35,201 nt of DNA from Candidatus Hydrogenedentota bacterium (lineage in GTDB: Bacteria > UBA8481 > J006): the NCBI GenBank assembly GCA_003697085.1, contig RFFU01000092.1:1-35201 (forward strand). Reading direction: 5' to 3'. How positions within the stretch are numbered: position 1 is the stretch's first letter; each line of letters opens with the position of its first letter. Shown here one piece after another: positions 7,125 through 17,352 of this stretch. The notes beneath the pieces were generated by a model. The model saw only the letters and a program-made list of their open reading frames with translations. It was not told the DNA's origin and did no database searches. A program made the position numbers and the translations under genes.

Positions 7125-7502
7125 TTGCCGACGGTAAACCAGTTGGTGAAGCAACGGCGGAAGAAGATCAAGGCGAAGTCTTCGGCTCCGGCGTTAAAGG
7201 GGTGTCCCCAGCGGCGGGGAGTTTGCACTCGGGTATACACGGTGACCCCGAAGAAGCCGAATTCCGCGTTGAGGAAGGTTGCACGTGTGCGTTTGACTTC
7301 GGGGATCGAGGTTACGGCGTACATCCCCGGAGCGGGGCACAATCTTCAGGAGCACTCGGTGGTTCTCGTTCGTGGCGGTCGTGTCAAGGACCTTCCGGGA
7401 GTGAAGTATCACATCGTTCGCGGAAGCCTGGACACGATGGGCGTCGAAAAGCGCGGCCGGTCCCGTTCGAAGTACGGGGCGAAGCGGCCGAAGAAGGGGT
7501 GA
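7125..7502 (+). CDS. rpsL: 30S ribosomal protein S12
   Basis: S12 sits at the decoding centre of the small subunit and affects accuracy and streptomycin response. The 125-residue protein has the conserved block [20 protein letters not shown] and the [15 protein letters not shown] and [12 protein letters not shown] motifs, with both lysines of the streptomycin-related loops present. It starts at TTG 7125, giving [10 protein letters not shown] as in the family, with AAGGAGG at 7111-7117. It is the first gene of the ribosomal run, behind the structured leader. rpoB and rpoC, its common upstream neighbours, are absent. rpsG follows after 6 bases. Confidence 0.98.
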   Translation: MPTVNQLVKQRRKKIKAKSSAPALKGCPQRRGVCTRVYTVTPKKPNSALRKVARVRLTSGIEVTAYIPGAGHNLQEHSVVLVRGGRVKDLPGVKYHIVRGSLDTMGVEKRGRSRSKYGAKRPKKG

Positions 7503-7508
7503 GCGGGG

Positions 7509-7985
7509 ATGCCGCGGCGTCGTGTAGCAAAGAAGAGGGAGATTCAACCGGACGCGGTCTATCAATCGCGTTTGGTGGCGAAGTTCATTAATTGTATGAC
7601 GTGGGACGGGAAAAAATCGACGGCGGCGAAGCAGTTCTACAAGGCGATGGAAGAGATAGCCAAGAAGGTTCCGCAGTCGCCGATGGCGGTTTTCCGGCAG
7701 GCGGTTGAGAACGCCAAGCCGCTGGTTGAGACGAAGTCGCGGCGTGTCGGCGGGGCGAATTATCAGGTTCCGGTGGAGGTGCGGCCGGAGCGGAGGTCGG
7801 CTCTGGCGACGCGATGGCTGATCAATTTCGCGCGCGCGCGGAAGGGCAAAGCGTTCTATTTGCGCCTGGCGGACGAGATTCTCGATGCGGCCAACAACAA
7901 CCCGCAATGCGGAACGATCAAGAAGAAGGAAGAGACTCACCGGATGGCCGAGGCGAACAAGGCGTTCGCCCATTATCGGTGGTAG
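7509..7985 (+). CDS. rpsG: 30S ribosomal protein S7
   Basis: S7 nucleates assembly of the 30S head and contacts E-site tRNA. The 158-residue sequence shows the family start [10 protein letters not shown], the block [14 protein letters not shown], the conserved [20 protein letters not shown] and the C-terminal [15 protein letters not shown]. Length matches the shorter, common S7 form. ATG 7509 follows GAGCGGGG closely. It lies 6 bases after rpsL and 9 bases before fusA, the classic str order rpsL-rpsG-fusA-tuf. Confidence 0.98.
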   Translation: MPRRRVAKKREIQPDAVYQSRLVAKFINCMTWDGKKSTAAKQFYKAMEEIAKKVPQSPMAVFRQAVENAKPLVETKSRRVGGANYQVPVEVRPERRSALATRWLINFARARKGKAFYLRLADEILDAANNNPQCGTIKKKEETHRMAEANKAFAHYRW

Positions 7986-7994
7986 AGGTGACTT

Positions 7995-10115
7995 ATGGCT
8001 GCTGAGATTACCGTTCCGCTGTCCCGCGTCCGTAATATCGGGATCGCGGCGCACATCGATGCCGGGAAGACGACGACGACGGAGCGGATTCTCTATTACA
8101 CGGGACGGACGCACAAGATCGGCGAGGTTCATGACGGGAACGCCGAGATGGATTGGATGGAGCAGGAGCGCGAGCGGGGGATCACGATCACGGCCGCCGC
8201 GACCACCTGTTTCTGGTCGGTCAGCGCGCACAACGGGGATCCGTCGAACAAGGACCTGCATCGCATCAACATCATCGACACACCGGGGCATGTGGATTTT
8301 ACGGTGGAGGTGGAGCGTTCGCTGCGGGTTCTGGACGGAGCGATTGCGGTCTTCGACGCCGTAGCGGGGGTTGAACCGCAGTCCGAGACGGTCTGGAGGC
8401 AAGCGGACCGTTACAATGTTCCGCGAATCTGTTTCGTCAACAAGATGGATCGTGTGGGCGCGGATTTTGATCGATGTGTCGAAATGATCGTGGAACGGCT
8501 TAACGGGAGACCGGCCGTGATGACCTTACCGATCGGGGTGGAGGATTCCTTCGCGGGAGTCGTGGACCTGGTGGCGGAGAAAGCGATCATCTGGACGGGA
8601 GAGGAGTTGGGGGCGAAATACGAGGTTCAGGAGATTCCGGAGGATTTGGCGGAGAAGGCGGCGGAGGCTCGGAAGGCCTTGGTCGAGGTGGCCGCGGATT
8701 TCGACGATGAGATTATGGAAGCGTATCTCGAGGACGGAGAAATCTCGAGCGAAGCGCTGGACAGGGCCGTCCGGAAGGGAACGCTGGCCGGCGAGATTAC
8801 TCCGGTTTATTGCGGGTCCGCCTTCAAGAACAAAGGTGTCCAGCCCTTGCTCGACGCCGTCGTCAAGTTCCTCCCCTCTCCGCTCGACATTCCGGACGTG
8901 ATTGGGAAGAAGCCGGGGAGCGAGGAGGAAGTCATTCGGAAGACCGATCCCTCGGGCCCCTTCTCCGCGCTGGCCTTCAAGATTGCAACGGATCCCTTCG
9001 TGGGAACCTTGACGTTCTTCCGCGTCTATTCGGGTGCTGTCGAGAGCGGCTCTTATGTTTACAATTCCACGAAGGACAAGAAGGAGCGTGTAGGACGGCT
9101 ATTGAGGATGCACGCAAACAAACGGGAGGAGATCAAGAAGGTAGCAGCGGGTGATATCGCGGCGGTTGTCGGGTTGAAGTTTACGAAGACGGGAGACACG
9201 CTCTGTGATGAGTCCGACCCGGTGATATTGGAGTCAATCAAGTTTCCGGAACCGGTGATCTCGGTGGCGATCGAGCCGAAGACGAATGCGGACCAAGAGA
9301 AGATGGTGACGGGGTTGCAGAAGTTGGGTGACGAGGACCCGACGTTCCGCATGAAATCGGACGAAGAGACGGGGGAGTGCATCATTTCGGGGATGGGTGA
9401 GTTGCATCTGGAGATCATCGTGGACCGACTGATGCGCGAATTCAAGGTCGAGGCGAACGTGGGCAAACCTCAGGTGGCCTATCGCGAGACGATCACGAAG
9501 CCGGCGGAGGCGGAGGGGAAATACATCCGACAGACGGGCGGGCGCGGTCAATACGGTCATGTTGTGATCAAGATCGAACCGAAGGAGCGCGGTTCGGGCT
9601 TCGAATTCACGAACAAGATCGTGGGAGGAGTTATTCCGAAGGAGTTCATTCCGGCGGTTGAAAAGGGGATTCGGGAGGCCTTGGAAGCGGGGGTTTTGGC
9701 GGGCTACCCGGTTGTGGACGTCGCGGTAACGCTTTTCGACGGTTCCTTCCACGAGGTCGATTCTTCGGAGATTGCCTTCAAGATCGCGGGGTCGATGGCC
9801 TTCAAAGAAGCGTGCCGAAATGCCGGGGCGCAGTTATTGGAGCCGATGATGAAGGTTGAGGTGGTGGTTCCGGAGGAGTACATGGGGGAGATCATAGGAG
9901 ATTTGAATTCTCGTCGAGGACGGATCGAGGCGATGGACGAGCGGAAGGGGGCGCGTGTGATCCGCGCGATGGTTCCTTTAGCGACGATGTTCGGTTACGC
10001 GACGGATCTTCGTTCGAATTCCCAGGGCCGCGCCACGTACTCGATGGAATTCAGTCATTACGAACCGGTGCCGACGCAGATCGCGCAAGAGATCATGGCG
10101 AAGGTGCGGGGCTAG
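7995..10115 (+). CDS. fusA: Translation elongation factor G
   Basis: EF-G is the GTPase that drives tRNA-mRNA translocation and, with RRF, ribosome recycling. The 706-residue product has the G1 loop AHIDAGKTT, switch-region [13 protein letters not shown]3 DTPGHVDF and G4 NKMD, followed by domains II to V, with the domain IV segment GGRGQYGHV and the late [16 protein letters not shown]. Length is typical of bacterial EF-G, without signs of the EF-G2 or tetracycline-resistance paralogues. It starts at ATG 7995 after AGAGGTG. The spacer to tuf carries two hairpins. Confidence 0.98.
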   Translation: MAAEITVPLSRVRNIGIAAHIDAGKTTTTERILYYTGRTHKIGEVHDGNAEMDWMEQERERGITITAAATTCFWSVSAHNGDPSNKDLHRINIIDTPGHVDFTVEVERSLRVLDGAIAVFDAVAGVEPQSETVWRQADRYNVPRICFVNKMDRVGADFDRCVEMIVERLNGRPAVMTLPIGVEDSFAGVVDLVAEKAIIWTGEELGAKYEVQEIPEDLAEKAAEARKALVEVAADFDDEIMEAYLEDGEISSEALDRAVRKGTLAGEITPVYCGSAFKNKGVQPLLDAVVKFLPSPLDIPDVIGKKPGSEEEVIRKTDPSGPFSALAFKIATDPFVGTLTFFRVYSGAVESGSYVYNSTKDKKERVGRLLRMHANKREEIKKVAAGDIAAVVGLKFTKTGDTLCDESDPVILESIKFPEPVISVAIEPKTNADQEKMVTGLQKLGDEDPTFRMKSDEETGECIISGMGELHLEIIVDRLMREFKVEANVGKPQVAYRETITKPAEAEGKYIRQTGGRGQYGHVVIKIEPKERGSGFEFTNKIVGGVIPKEFIPAVEKGIREALEAGVLAGYPVVDVAVTLFDGSFHEVDSSEIAFKIAGSMAFKEACRNAGAQLLEPMMKVEVVVPEEYMGEIIGDLNSRRGRIEAMDERKGARVIRAMVPLATMFGYATDLRSNSQGRATYSMEFSHYEPVPTQIAQEIMAKVRG

Positions 10116-10156
10116 GAGAAGGGGGATGGGAAGGATGGTGACCGGCTGGTACGGGG

Positions 10157-10180
10157 GCATCGGTCCTGATGGACGGATGC
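10157..10180 (+). other. Hairpin in the fusA-tuf spacer
   Basis: GCATC-G-GTCC (10157-10166) pairs with GGAC-G-GATGC (10171-10180) around a TGAT loop: nine base pairs with one G-G mismatch. It lies 42 bases after the fusA stop and has no T-tract, so it is not a standard terminator. A role in RNA processing or differential tuf expression would be inference. Confidence 0.5.
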
Positions 10181-10196
10181 GGAGGAAGGAAAACTG

Positions 10197-10214
10197 GGTA
10201 TCCCGCGGGATACC
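10197..10214. promoter_or_regulatory. Perfect 18-bp palindrome just upstream of tuf
   Basis: GGTATCCCGCGGGATACC is a perfect palindrome of two 9-bp halves with no spacer, ending 6 bases before GGGAGG (10221-10226), the tuf ribosome binding site. As DNA it could be a dimeric regulator's operator. As RNA only the outer bases could form a small hairpin. No copy was found elsewhere in the window by eye. Confidence 0.55.
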
Positions 10215-10236
10215 GGCTATGGGAGGTAGGTAAGTC

Positions 10237-11427
<1,191 letters not shown>

Positions 11428-11494
11428 GAGAGGATGGAGGAAGACGTGAGAGAGAGAAGGAGAGAGGCGTTGGAGCGGCTCGGGAGGAACGGCG

Positions 11495-11806
11495 ATGGTT
11501 GCGAGTAACAAGATTCGGATCCGTCTCCGGGCTTACGACGTCAAGCTCCTGGACGAGTCATCCGCGAATATTGCGCAGGCGGCGCGCCGGACCGGTGCAA
11601 AGGTCGTCGGGCCCGTGCCGCTGCCGACGCGTATCGAGCGTTTTACGGTGAATCGTTCTCCTCACGTCGACAAGAAATCCCGGGAGCAGTTCGAGATCAG
11701 AACGCACAAACGGCTTTTGGATGTGATCAACCCGACTCCGGAGACGATCAATGCTTTGATGAAGATGGAGTTGCCGGGCGGCGTTGACGTGGCGATGAAA
11801 CTTTGA
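11495..11806 (+). CDS. rpsJ: 30S ribosomal protein S10
   Basis: S10 is a head protein of the 30S subunit and in other bacteria also the NusE partner in transcription antitermination. The 103-residue product begins [20 protein letters not shown] and carries the conserved [21 protein letters not shown] loop region and a C-terminal [11 protein letters not shown]. It opens the S10 gene group, following tuf in the same direction. GGGAGG at 11480-11485 supports ATG 11495. The stop codon lies 12 bases before the GTG of rplC. Confidence 0.97.
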   Translation: MVASNKIRIRLRAYDVKLLDESSANIAQAARRTGAKVVGPVPLPTRIERFTVNRSPHVDKKSREQFEIRTHKRLLDVINPTPETINALMKMELPGGVDVAMKL

Positions 11807-11817
11807 GAGGCGAAACG

Positions 11818-12441
11818 GTGATCAACGAGATAATCGGTCGAAAAATCGGAATGACGCAGGTTTATAACGAAGCGGGGGAAGTGGTTCCGGTGACCGTGAT
11901 CGAGGCGGGGCCGTGCATTGTGGTCAGTAAGCGTTCCGTGGCTCGAGATGGTTACAATGCTTTGCGGATCGGGTACGAAGCCGCGAAGGAGAAACACATT
12001 ACAAAGCCCGTCCGCGGTCAGTTTCCCGAAGGCGTAGCGCCCGTACGAATGATACGAGAGGTTAAGACGGACGACATCGAGGAGTACAATGTGGGAGACG
12101 AGATTCGCGCGACGATCTTTTCGCCCGGGGATGCGGTCGATGTGACCGGCGTCTCGAAGGGCAAGGGATTCCAGGGAGTGGTCAAGCGGCACGGCTTCCA
12201 CGGAGGGCGCGAAACGCACGGTTCCAACTTCCACCGCCGGGCCGGTTCGATCGGAGCCTCGGCGGACCCCTCGAAGGTCTTCAAGGGGACTCCGATGCCG
12301 GGGCGAATGGGCGGCCGGAAGGTAACGATTCGGAACCTCAATGTCGAGCGTGTCGATGTTGAGAGGAACCTGCTGCTCGTGCGCGGCGCGGTGCCGGGTG
12401 CGCGCGGAAGTTACGTGACCGTTCGGAAGAGGGTGCAGTGA
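11818..12441 (+). CDS. rplC: 50S ribosomal protein L3
   Basis: L3 binds 23S rRNA early in assembly and reaches the peptidyl-transferase centre. I start it at GTG 11818 (INEIIGRKIGMTQVY), preceded by GAGAGG at 11806-11810, giving 207 residues. The frame is open back to TTG 11803, which has no binding site. The hallmark block runs GFQGVVKRHGFHGG, then SNFHRRAGSIG, KGTPMPGRMGG and NVERVDVERNLLLVRGAVPG. The glutamine in GFQGV is the residue methylated by PrmB in E. coli. The stop overlaps the rplD start as TGATG. Confidence 0.97.
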   Translation: MINEIIGRKIGMTQVYNEAGEVVPVTVIEAGPCIVVSKRSVARDGYNALRIGYEAAKEKHITKPVRGQFPEGVAPVRMIREVKTDDIEEYNVGDEIRATIFSPGDAVDVTGVSKGKGFQGVVKRHGFHGGRETHGSNFHRRAGSIGASADPSKVFKGTPMPGRMGGRKVTIRNLNVERVDVERNLLLVRGAVPGARGSYVTVRKRVQ

Positions 12442-13097
12442 TGGCGGTGGTTCCCGTAATGACGTTGGAGGGAGTGCGGGCCAGTGAGATTGCGGTACCG
12501 GACGGGATGTTTGCGGCCCGGGTGGCGCGGCATATCATCCACGACGTTTTGCGTGCGGAGGAGGCCGCGCGCCGGCAAGGAAACGCCAAAGTCAAGACGC
12601 GCGGAGAGGTTCGCGGCGGCGGCGCGAAGCCGCATCGGCAAAAGGGAACGGGCCGGGCGCGCCAGGGCTCGATCCGCTCTCCGCTCTGGGTCGGCGGGGG
12701 AACGGTTTTCGGCCCCCGGCCGCGTTCCTACCGACAGAAGCGAAATCGGAAGGAGCGCCGGGCCGCCTTGGCGGGCGCATTGAGTGCGCGGTTGAGCGAG
12801 GAGAGGCTGGTGGGGTTGCGGGCGGAGGGGCTCGAGGCTCCTAAGACCTCCGCCGTCGCTCGATTCCTCGATTCGCTTCCGGAGCCGGTGCGAAAACCGA
12901 TGCTCGTTCATTCCGACGGAGACGATGTCCTTGTGAAATCGTTTCGGAACATCTCCGGTGCACGGACGGCGAGGTGGGAGAGTGTAAGTGTGCGGGGAGT
13001 CATGGTCTCGGATTTCGTTCTTTTCTCTGAGGAAGCGCTGAAGCAATTCGCCGCGCGGTACTCGAAAACAGCATCCGGCGAGGAGGGCGAGGAATGA
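12441..13097 (+). CDS. rplD: 50S ribosomal protein L4
   Basis: L4 lines the nascent peptide exit tunnel and in E. coli autoregulates the S10 operon; no E. coli-type S10 leader was recognised here. The 218-residue product has the tunnel-loop region, the KTRGEVRGGGAKPHRQKGTG segment followed by RARQGSIRSPLWVGGG, and the basic block YRQKRNRKERRAALAGALSAR. ATG 12441 overlaps the rplC stop; GTG 12438 just before it is the alternative. The 3' end overlaps rplW by 4 bases (ATGA), consistent with translational coupling. Confidence 0.96.
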   Translation: MAVVPVMTLEGVRASEIAVPDGMFAARVARHIIHDVLRAEEAARRQGNAKVKTRGEVRGGGAKPHRQKGTGRARQGSIRSPLWVGGGTVFGPRPRSYRQKRNRKERRAALAGALSARLSEERLVGLRAEGLEAPKTSAVARFLDSLPEPVRKPMLVHSDGDDVLVKSFRNISGARTARWESVSVRGVMVSDFVLFSEEALKQFAARYSKTASGEEGEE

Positions 13098-13408
13098 AAT
13101 CTGCCTTCGATGTCATCCGGTATCCCGTGACGACGGAAAAGGCACGGCGCGGATGGACACAGGAGTCCCCGGGGCGCCTCTACACCTTCGAGGTGGACCC
13201 GCGCGCGAACAAATCGGCGATCAAATCCGCGATCGAAAGGGCCTTTGGAGTGAGGGTCAAGCAGGTTCGAACAATGGTCCGGAAGGGGAAATTTCGTCGT
13301 CGCCTCGGTTTTCGCGGAGGGAACCGGGGGGGGTATACGGCGACACGGAAACGAGCGATTGTAACTTTGGCTCCGGGCGAAAAGATCGCCTTCTTTGACG
13401 GAATTTAG
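13094..13408 (+). CDS. rplW: 50S ribosomal protein L23
   Basis: L23 lies at the tunnel exit and is the docking site for trigger factor and SRP. The 104-residue protein shows the family start AFDVIRYPVTTEKA, the beta-strand YTFEVDPRANKSAIKSAIE and the loop KFRRRLGFRGGNRGGYTATR, then KRAIVTLAPGEKIAFFDGI. The ATG overlaps the rplD stop by four bases. GGCGAGGAGGGCGAGG just before it provides the binding site. A 45-base gap separates it from rplB. Confidence 0.96.
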   Translation: MKSAFDVIRYPVTTEKARRGWTQESPGRLYTFEVDPRANKSAIKSAIERAFGVRVKQVRTMVRKGKFRRRLGFRGGNRGGYTATRKRAIVTLAPGEKIAFFDGI

Positions 13409-13453
13409 GGAGGAGCGTGCGATGAGACGGGACAGTTTGGAGGAGACGGATCG

Positions 13454-14281
13454 ATGGCGATGAAGAAGTTTCATCCGACGAGTCCCGCCCGTCGGACGAT
13501 GACGATCGAGGACTTCTCCTTGCTGACAAAGAAGAAGCCGGAGAAGCGTTTGACGAGGGGCCGCGCGCGGACGGGGGGGCGAAACAGTCGCGGGAGGGTA
13601 ACGGCGCGGCATCGCGGCGGCGGGGCGAAGCGAAAGTATCGCGTAATCGACTTTCGGAGGAACAAGGACGGAATTCCGGCTCGTGTGGCGGCGATCGAGT
13701 ACGATCCAAATCGTTCGGCGCGGATTGCGCTTCTCGTTTATCGGGATGGAGACAAGCGATACATTCTTTCGCCTCGCGGGGTGAAGATCGGCCAGGAGAT
13801 TCTTTCGGGGCCGTCGGCTCCGATCCAGCCGGGGAACGCGCTTCCTCTTTCGGCGATCCCCGTTGGCACCGTGGTGCATGCCGTGGAGTTGGCTCTGGGG
13901 CGCGGGGCGGCGATGGCGCGGTCGGCCGGCACCTCCGCCCAGGTTGTTGCGCGTGAGGGAGGGTATGCAACGCTGCGGTTGCCTTCCGGCGAGATGCGCA
14001 AGGTGCATGAAGGGTGTCGAGCGACGATTGGAGTGGTGGGGAACGAAGAACACGAAAACGTCACGATCGGCAAAGCGGGGCGTTCTCGGTGGCGCGGGCG
14101 CCGTCCCCATGTCCGCGGTGTCGTGATGAACCCCGTCGACCATCCGCATGGCGGGGGGGAAGGGAAGGCCCCGCAGGGGAATCCCCATCCGGTGACGCCT
14201 TGGGGCAAGCCGACGAAGGGGGCCAAAACGCGCCGACGACGAAAACCCAGCAACAAGTACATCGTGAAGAGGAGGAAATAA
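13454..14281 (+). CDS. rplB: 50S ribosomal protein L2
   Basis: L2 is among the most conserved large-subunit proteins, needed for subunit association and peptidyl transfer. The 275-residue product begins [14 protein letters not shown] and contains [20 protein letters not shown], a GTVVHAVEL-type KOW/SH3 region and the signature [18 protein letters not shown], whose histidine next to GGGEG corresponds to the functionally important E. coli His229. The basic tail ends [23 protein letters not shown] upstream supports ATG 13454. rpsS starts 3 bases after the stop. Confidence 0.98.
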   Translation: MAMKKFHPTSPARRTMTIEDFSLLTKKKPEKRLTRGRARTGGRNSRGRVTARHRGGGAKRKYRVIDFRRNKDGIPARVAAIEYDPNRSARIALLVYRDGDKRYILSPRGVKIGQEILSGPSAPIQPGNALPLSAIPVGTVVHAVELALGRGAAMARSAGTSAQVVAREGGYATLRLPSGEMRKVHEGCRATIGVVGNEEHENVTIGKAGRSRWRGRRPHVRGVVMNPVDHPHGGGEGKAPQGNPHPVTPWGKPTKGAKTRRRRKPSNKYIVKRRK

Positions 14282-14284
14282 CGC

Positions 14285-14569
14285 ATGGGGCGTTCGCTCA
14301 AAAAGGGACCCTACATCGACAAGAATCTTCTGAAGAAGGTTCAGGCGATGCCTTCGGATCGAAAGACGATCATCAGAACCTGGTCCCGCCGGGCCACGAT
14401 TCTTCCGGAGTTCGTTGGGCACACCTTCGCGGTGCACAACGGGAGGAAATTCCAGACCGTCTTCGTGACGGAGAATATGGTGGATCACAAACTGGGGGAA
14501 TTCGCGCCGACAAGGACCTTCAAAGGGCATTCGGGGAAGACGGACAAGAAGACGGGGGTACGAAAGTAA
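14285..14569 (+). CDS. rpsS: 30S ribosomal protein S19
   Basis: S19 pairs with S13 in the 30S head and touches the A-site tRNA region and inter-subunit bridges. The 94-residue product opens [19 protein letters not shown] and has the conserved [20 protein letters not shown] and [15 protein letters not shown] blocks. Length is within the usual range. GAGGAGG upstream, overlapping the end of rplB, supports ATG 14285. One base separates the stop from rplV. Confidence 0.97.
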   Translation: MGRSLKKGPYIDKNLLKKVQAMPSDRKTIIRTWSRRATILPEFVGHTFAVHNGRKFQTVFVTENMVDHKLGEFAPTRTFKGHSGKTDKKTGVRK

Positions 14570-14570
14570 G

Positions 14571-14951
14571 ATGGAGTTTCGGGCCGTAGCGAAATACAGG
14601 CGGATCTCGCCTCGGAAACTGCGTTTTGTCGCCAAGAGAATCCGCGGGTTGAACGTTATGAAAGCGTTACTCCTGCTCGATACGATTCCGAACCGAGGCG
14701 CGAGGATTTTGAAGGAGGTAATCAAGAGTGCGCGGGCCAACGCCGTGGACCTGGACTCGAAGAAGGACCTGGGGATCAACGCGGACCGGCTTTTTATTTC
14801 GCGTCTCGTGGTTGACGGCGGTCCAACGTTGCGGCGCTACCGGCCGATGTCGATGGGGAGAGCGGGCCGAATTCGGAAGCGGACAAGCCACATCTCCGTG
14901 ACGTTGGAGGAGCCGGCGGCGTTGAGAATCGAGGACGAAGGGAGAGAATAA
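14571..14951 (+). CDS. rplV: 50S ribosomal protein L22
   Basis: L22 contacts all domains of 23S rRNA and its beta-hairpin forms part of the exit-tunnel constriction with L4. The 126-residue product has AKYRRISPRKLRFVAKRIRG at the N-terminus, the helix LKEVIKSARANAV, and the hairpin GGPTLRRYRPMSMGRAGRIR followed by KRTSHISVTLEE. The macrolide-related tunnel hairpin looks intact. GTACGAAAGTAAG precedes ATG 14571; the binding site is weak, and expression may depend on coupling to rpsS. The stop is directly followed by the GTG of rpsC. Confidence 0.97.
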   Translation: MEFRAVAKYRRISPRKLRFVAKRIRGLNVMKALLLLDTIPNRGARILKEVIKSARANAVDLDSKKDLGINADRLFISRLVVDGGPTLRRYRPMSMGRAGRIRKRTSHISVTLEEPAALRIEDEGRE

Positions 14952-15656
14952 GTGGGACAGAAGGTACATCCGAACGGGTTTCGTGTCGGCGTCATTCGCG
15001 GGTGGCAGGCACGATGGTTTGCTCCCCGAGGAAAATACGCGGACTTCCTTCACGAAGACATCAGGTTGCGTGAATTCATCAAGGACTATCTTTCCCACGC
15101 GATGGTGTCCAAGGTGGAGATCGAGCGGCATCCGCAGAAAGTCAGGGTCTTCATTCATAGCGCCCGGCCTGGAATCGTCATCGGTCGGAAGGGGGCTGAG
15201 GTCATGGATTTGAGGCGGAAGGTTCAAAATTTGGCCAAGCAACCCGTGGATATCAGCATTACAGAGGTGCGCAATCCCGCGGTGGACGCCCAGCTGGTGG
15301 CCGAAACGGTGGGGGCGCAGTTACAGAAGAGGGTTTCGTTCCGGCGCGCGGTGAGGAAGGCGATTCATGACGCCTTGCGGGGCGGGGTTCAGGGAATCAA
15401 GATTCAGGTTTCCGGGCGGTTGGGGGGGGCCGAGATCGCGCGGAGCGAGTGGTTTCGAGAGGGGAGGGTTCCCTTACATACCCTTCGGGCGGACATCGAT
15501 TATGGATTGGCCCATGTAAAGACGACCTACGGTGTGATCGGAGTAAAGGTATGGATCTTCACGGAGGAGAAGCTTCCCAAGGGGAAGTCGCTGGTGGGGG
15601 GAGCCGTGAAGGAAGCGCGGAAACGGACGGAAGTCGTCCGTTTGCACGAGAATTAG
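14952..15656 (+). CDS. rpsC: 30S ribosomal protein S3
   Basis: S3 forms part of the mRNA entry channel with S4 and S5. The 234-residue protein starts [18 protein letters not shown]. It has a type-II KH domain with the loop [11 protein letters not shown] (about residues 73-83) and the C-terminal domain with [20 protein letters not shown] and [13 protein letters not shown], then GVKVWIF. Start GTG 14952 abuts the rplV stop, with GGGAGAG in the end of rplV as binding site. The C-terminal extension is short and charged. Confidence 0.98.
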   Translation: MGQKVHPNGFRVGVIRGWQARWFAPRGKYADFLHEDIRLREFIKDYLSHAMVSKVEIERHPQKVRVFIHSARPGIVIGRKGAEVMDLRRKVQNLAKQPVDISITEVRNPAVDAQLVAETVGAQLQKRVSFRRAVRKAIHDALRGGVQGIKIQVSGRLGGAEIARSEWFREGRVPLHTLRADIDYGLAHVKTTYGVIGVKVWIFTEEKLPKGKSLVGGAVKEARKRTEVVRLHEN

Positions 15657-15672
15657 TGGGGAGGCGCAGGCG

Positions 15673-16083
15673 ATGTTGATGCCGAAGCGGATCAAATTTC
15701 GGAAGCGGCAGCGTGGTCGGCGCCGGGGATTGGCCACGCGCGGGTGCAATGTCAATTTCGGAGATTTCGGAATCCAAGCGCTCGAACCGGCCTGGATCAC
15801 GAGCCGGCAGATCGAAGCGGCGCGGGTTGCGATGACGAGGAAGGTGAAACGGGGCGGGAAGGTTTGGATACGGATTTTTCCTGACAAACCGTTCACGCGG
15901 AAGCCGGCGGAGACACGGATGGGAAAAGGAAAGGGGAATCCGGAGGGGTGGGTTGCGGTCGTGAAGCCGGGGCGTGTGATGTTCGAACTGGGAGGGGTTT
16001 CGGAGGAACTGGCGATTGCGGCGTTGGAACTGGCGAGGGACAAGTTGCCGTTGAAGACACGGATCCTGGCTCGGGAGGTATGA
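15673..16083 (+). CDS. rplP: 50S ribosomal protein L16
   Basis: L16 binds near the A site and the 5S rRNA region and is needed for late 50S assembly. The 136-residue product has [19 protein letters not shown], the [20 protein letters not shown] block, [20 protein letters not shown], and the strand [18 protein letters not shown]. The RMGKGKG loop, carrying the arginine hydroxylated in E. coli L16, is intact. GGGGAGG at 15657-15663 supports ATG 15673. rpmC follows after 3 bases. Confidence 0.97.
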   Translation: MLMPKRIKFRKRQRGRRRGLATRGCNVNFGDFGIQALEPAWITSRQIEAARVAMTRKVKRGGKVWIRIFPDKPFTRKPAETRMGKGKGNPEGWVAVVKPGRVMFELGGVSEELAIAALELARDKLPLKTRILAREV

Positions 16084-16086
16084 GAC

Positions 16087-16317
16087 ATGGCTGAGAAGGG
16101 ATTACGAGCCTCGGATTTGCGGGCGAAGACGGATGCCGAGTTGCGGATCCTTTTGGAGGAGCGGGCTCAGGAGTTGATGAACCTGCGTTTCCAAAGGGCC
16201 TCCGCACGGCTCGAGAAGCCGGCGAGATTCCGGCAGTTGAAACGGGAGAGGGCACGGATTCTGACCGTCCTGGCGCAGAGGCGGCGGGGATTGCGTGAGG
16301 AAAGGAATGCGAAATGA
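16087..16317 (+). CDS. rpmC: 50S ribosomal protein L29
   Basis: L29 is a small two-helix protein near the tunnel exit beside L23. The 76-residue sequence has the helix ASDLRAKTDAELRILLEERA, the conserved ELMNLRFQRASARLEKPAR and the second helix LKRERARILTVLAQRR, with a short charged tail. Length is at the upper end for the family. ATG 16087 follows CGGGAGG. The last codons overlap the rpsQ start by four bases (ATGA). Confidence 0.95.
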   Translation: MAEKGLRASDLRAKTDAELRILLEERAQELMNLRFQRASARLEKPARFRQLKRERARILTVLAQRRRGLREERNAK

Positions 16318-16631
16318 GTGAGACTGTGACGATTTCCGAGCGCGGCGAAAAGAGGTCGGCGGGACGCCGGAAGGAGTTTGTCGGGGTTGTGAAGAGTGCC
16401 GCTATGGAGAAAAGCATCGTGGTGGACATTGTCACTCCGCGTCCGGATCCTCTCTATCGGAAGTACGTGAAGAAGACGAAGCGGATTATGGCTCACGACG
16501 AGCGTTCGGAGGCGAAGCCGGGGGACACGGTTCGTGTGGTCGAATGCCGGCCGCTTTCGAAGCGGAAACGATGGCGTTTGGTTCAGGTTATCGAGCGGGC
16601 GAAGGCGATCGGAAGGGAGGAGACGCCATGA
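16314..16631 (+). CDS. rpsQ: 30S ribosomal protein S17
   Basis: S17 is an OB-fold primary binder of 16S rRNA. The core is [35 protein letters not shown] and the motif [19 protein letters not shown]. At 105 residues it is longer than the usual 80-90 because of an N-terminal extension of about 20 polar residues ([18 protein letters not shown]). GAGGAAAGG supports ATG 16314, so the extension is probably real. The 3' end overlaps rplN by four bases. Confidence 0.95.
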   Translation: MSETVTISERGEKRSAGRRKEFVGVVKSAAMEKSIVVDIVTPRPDPLYRKYVKKTKRIMAHDERSEAKPGDTVRVVECRPLSKRKRWRLVQVIERAKAIGREETP

Positions 16632-16996
16632 TTCAGAACGAGACGCGCCTGCGTGTCGCGGACAATTCCGGAGCGAAGGAGCTCCTTGTGATTCGGACGC
16701 TCGGGGGTTCCACGCGACGGTACAGTGGAGTCGGGGATATTGTTGTTGCGAGCGTAAAGAAGGCGATTCCAGAGGGAGTGGTCAAGAAGGGGGATGTCGT
16801 GAAGGCCGTGGTGGTCAGGACGGTCCGGCCGACCCGGCGCCCGGACGGCTCGTACATCCGTTTTGACGACAACGCCGGCGTGATCATCACGAAGGACAAC
16901 GAACCGCGTGGAACGCGGATCTTCGGCCCGGTTGCGCGGGAGTTACGCGAGAAGAACTTTATGAAGATCATATCCTTGGCGCCGGAGGTGCTGTAG
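16628..16996 (+). CDS. rplN: 50S ribosomal protein L14
   Basis: L14 forms inter-subunit bridges and is the binding site of the silencing factor RsfS. Starting at ATG 16628 ([19 protein letters not shown]) gives 122 residues, the standard length. Conserved blocks are [22 protein letters not shown], the signature [16 protein letters not shown] and [32 protein letters not shown] upstream is the binding site. The frame is open further upstream to 16544, but that would lie within rpsQ and is not supported. rplX starts 2 bases after the stop. Confidence 0.97.
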   Translation: MIQNETRLRVADNSGAKELLVIRTLGGSTRRYSGVGDIVVASVKKAIPEGVVKKGDVVKAVVVRTVRPTRRPDGSYIRFDDNAGVIITKDNEPRGTRIFGPVARELREKNFMKIISLAPEVL

Positions 16997-16998
16997 CG

Positions 16999-17352
16999 AT
17001 GGCGACGCGCTTGAAGAGAGGGATGGAGGTCGTGGTCATCTCGGGGGCGGAGAAGGGCAAGACCGGCAAGATTCTCCATATCGATCACGAGAAGGGACGT
17101 GTGATCGTGGAGGGTGTCAAGATGATTCAGCGGGCCGCGCGCCCGTCGCAGGCGAATCCGACCGGCGGGTTTGTGGAGCGAGAGGGATCGTTATCGATTT
17201 CGAATGTGGCGGCGGTTGATCCGGCCGGGAAAAGCGGCAGCCAACCTCGTCCAACCAAGATCGGGTTTCGCATGCGGGGGGGAGAGAAGGTTCGTTTTGC
17301 CAGAGCCAGTGGCGAGATCATCGAGGTAACGGGAGAGGGGAGTCATGGTTGA
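16999..17352 (+). CDS. rplX: 50S ribosomal protein L24
   Basis: L24 is an assembly-initiator protein with a KOW motif. The 117-residue product has [20 protein letters not shown] (KOW, about residues 5-24), [20 protein letters not shown], a [20 protein letters not shown] block, and the C-terminal RPTKIGFRM. Length is normal to slightly long. ATG 16999 lies two bases after the rplN stop, with GGAGG ahead. The end overlaps the ATG of rplE by 8 bases, a longer overlap than most in this operon. Confidence 0.96.
   Translation: MATRLKRGMEVVVISGAEKGKTGKILHIDHEKGRVIVEGVKMIQRAARPSQANPTGGFVEREGSLSISNVAAVDPAGKSGSQPRPTKIGFRMRGGEKVRFARASGEIIEVTGEGSHG

Noticed and set aside
6605-7342. Minus-strand open frame of 245 codons across the str leader and the start of rpsL
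   Set aside because: It runs through the terminator hairpin and into rpsL; low-complexity composition and no binding site.
12908-14779. Minus-strand open frame of 623 codons opposite rplD, rplW, rplB, rpsS and rplV
   Set aside because: It is a shadow of GC-rich ribosomal genes on the other strand; its composition is Arg/Pro/Ser-rich with no motif.
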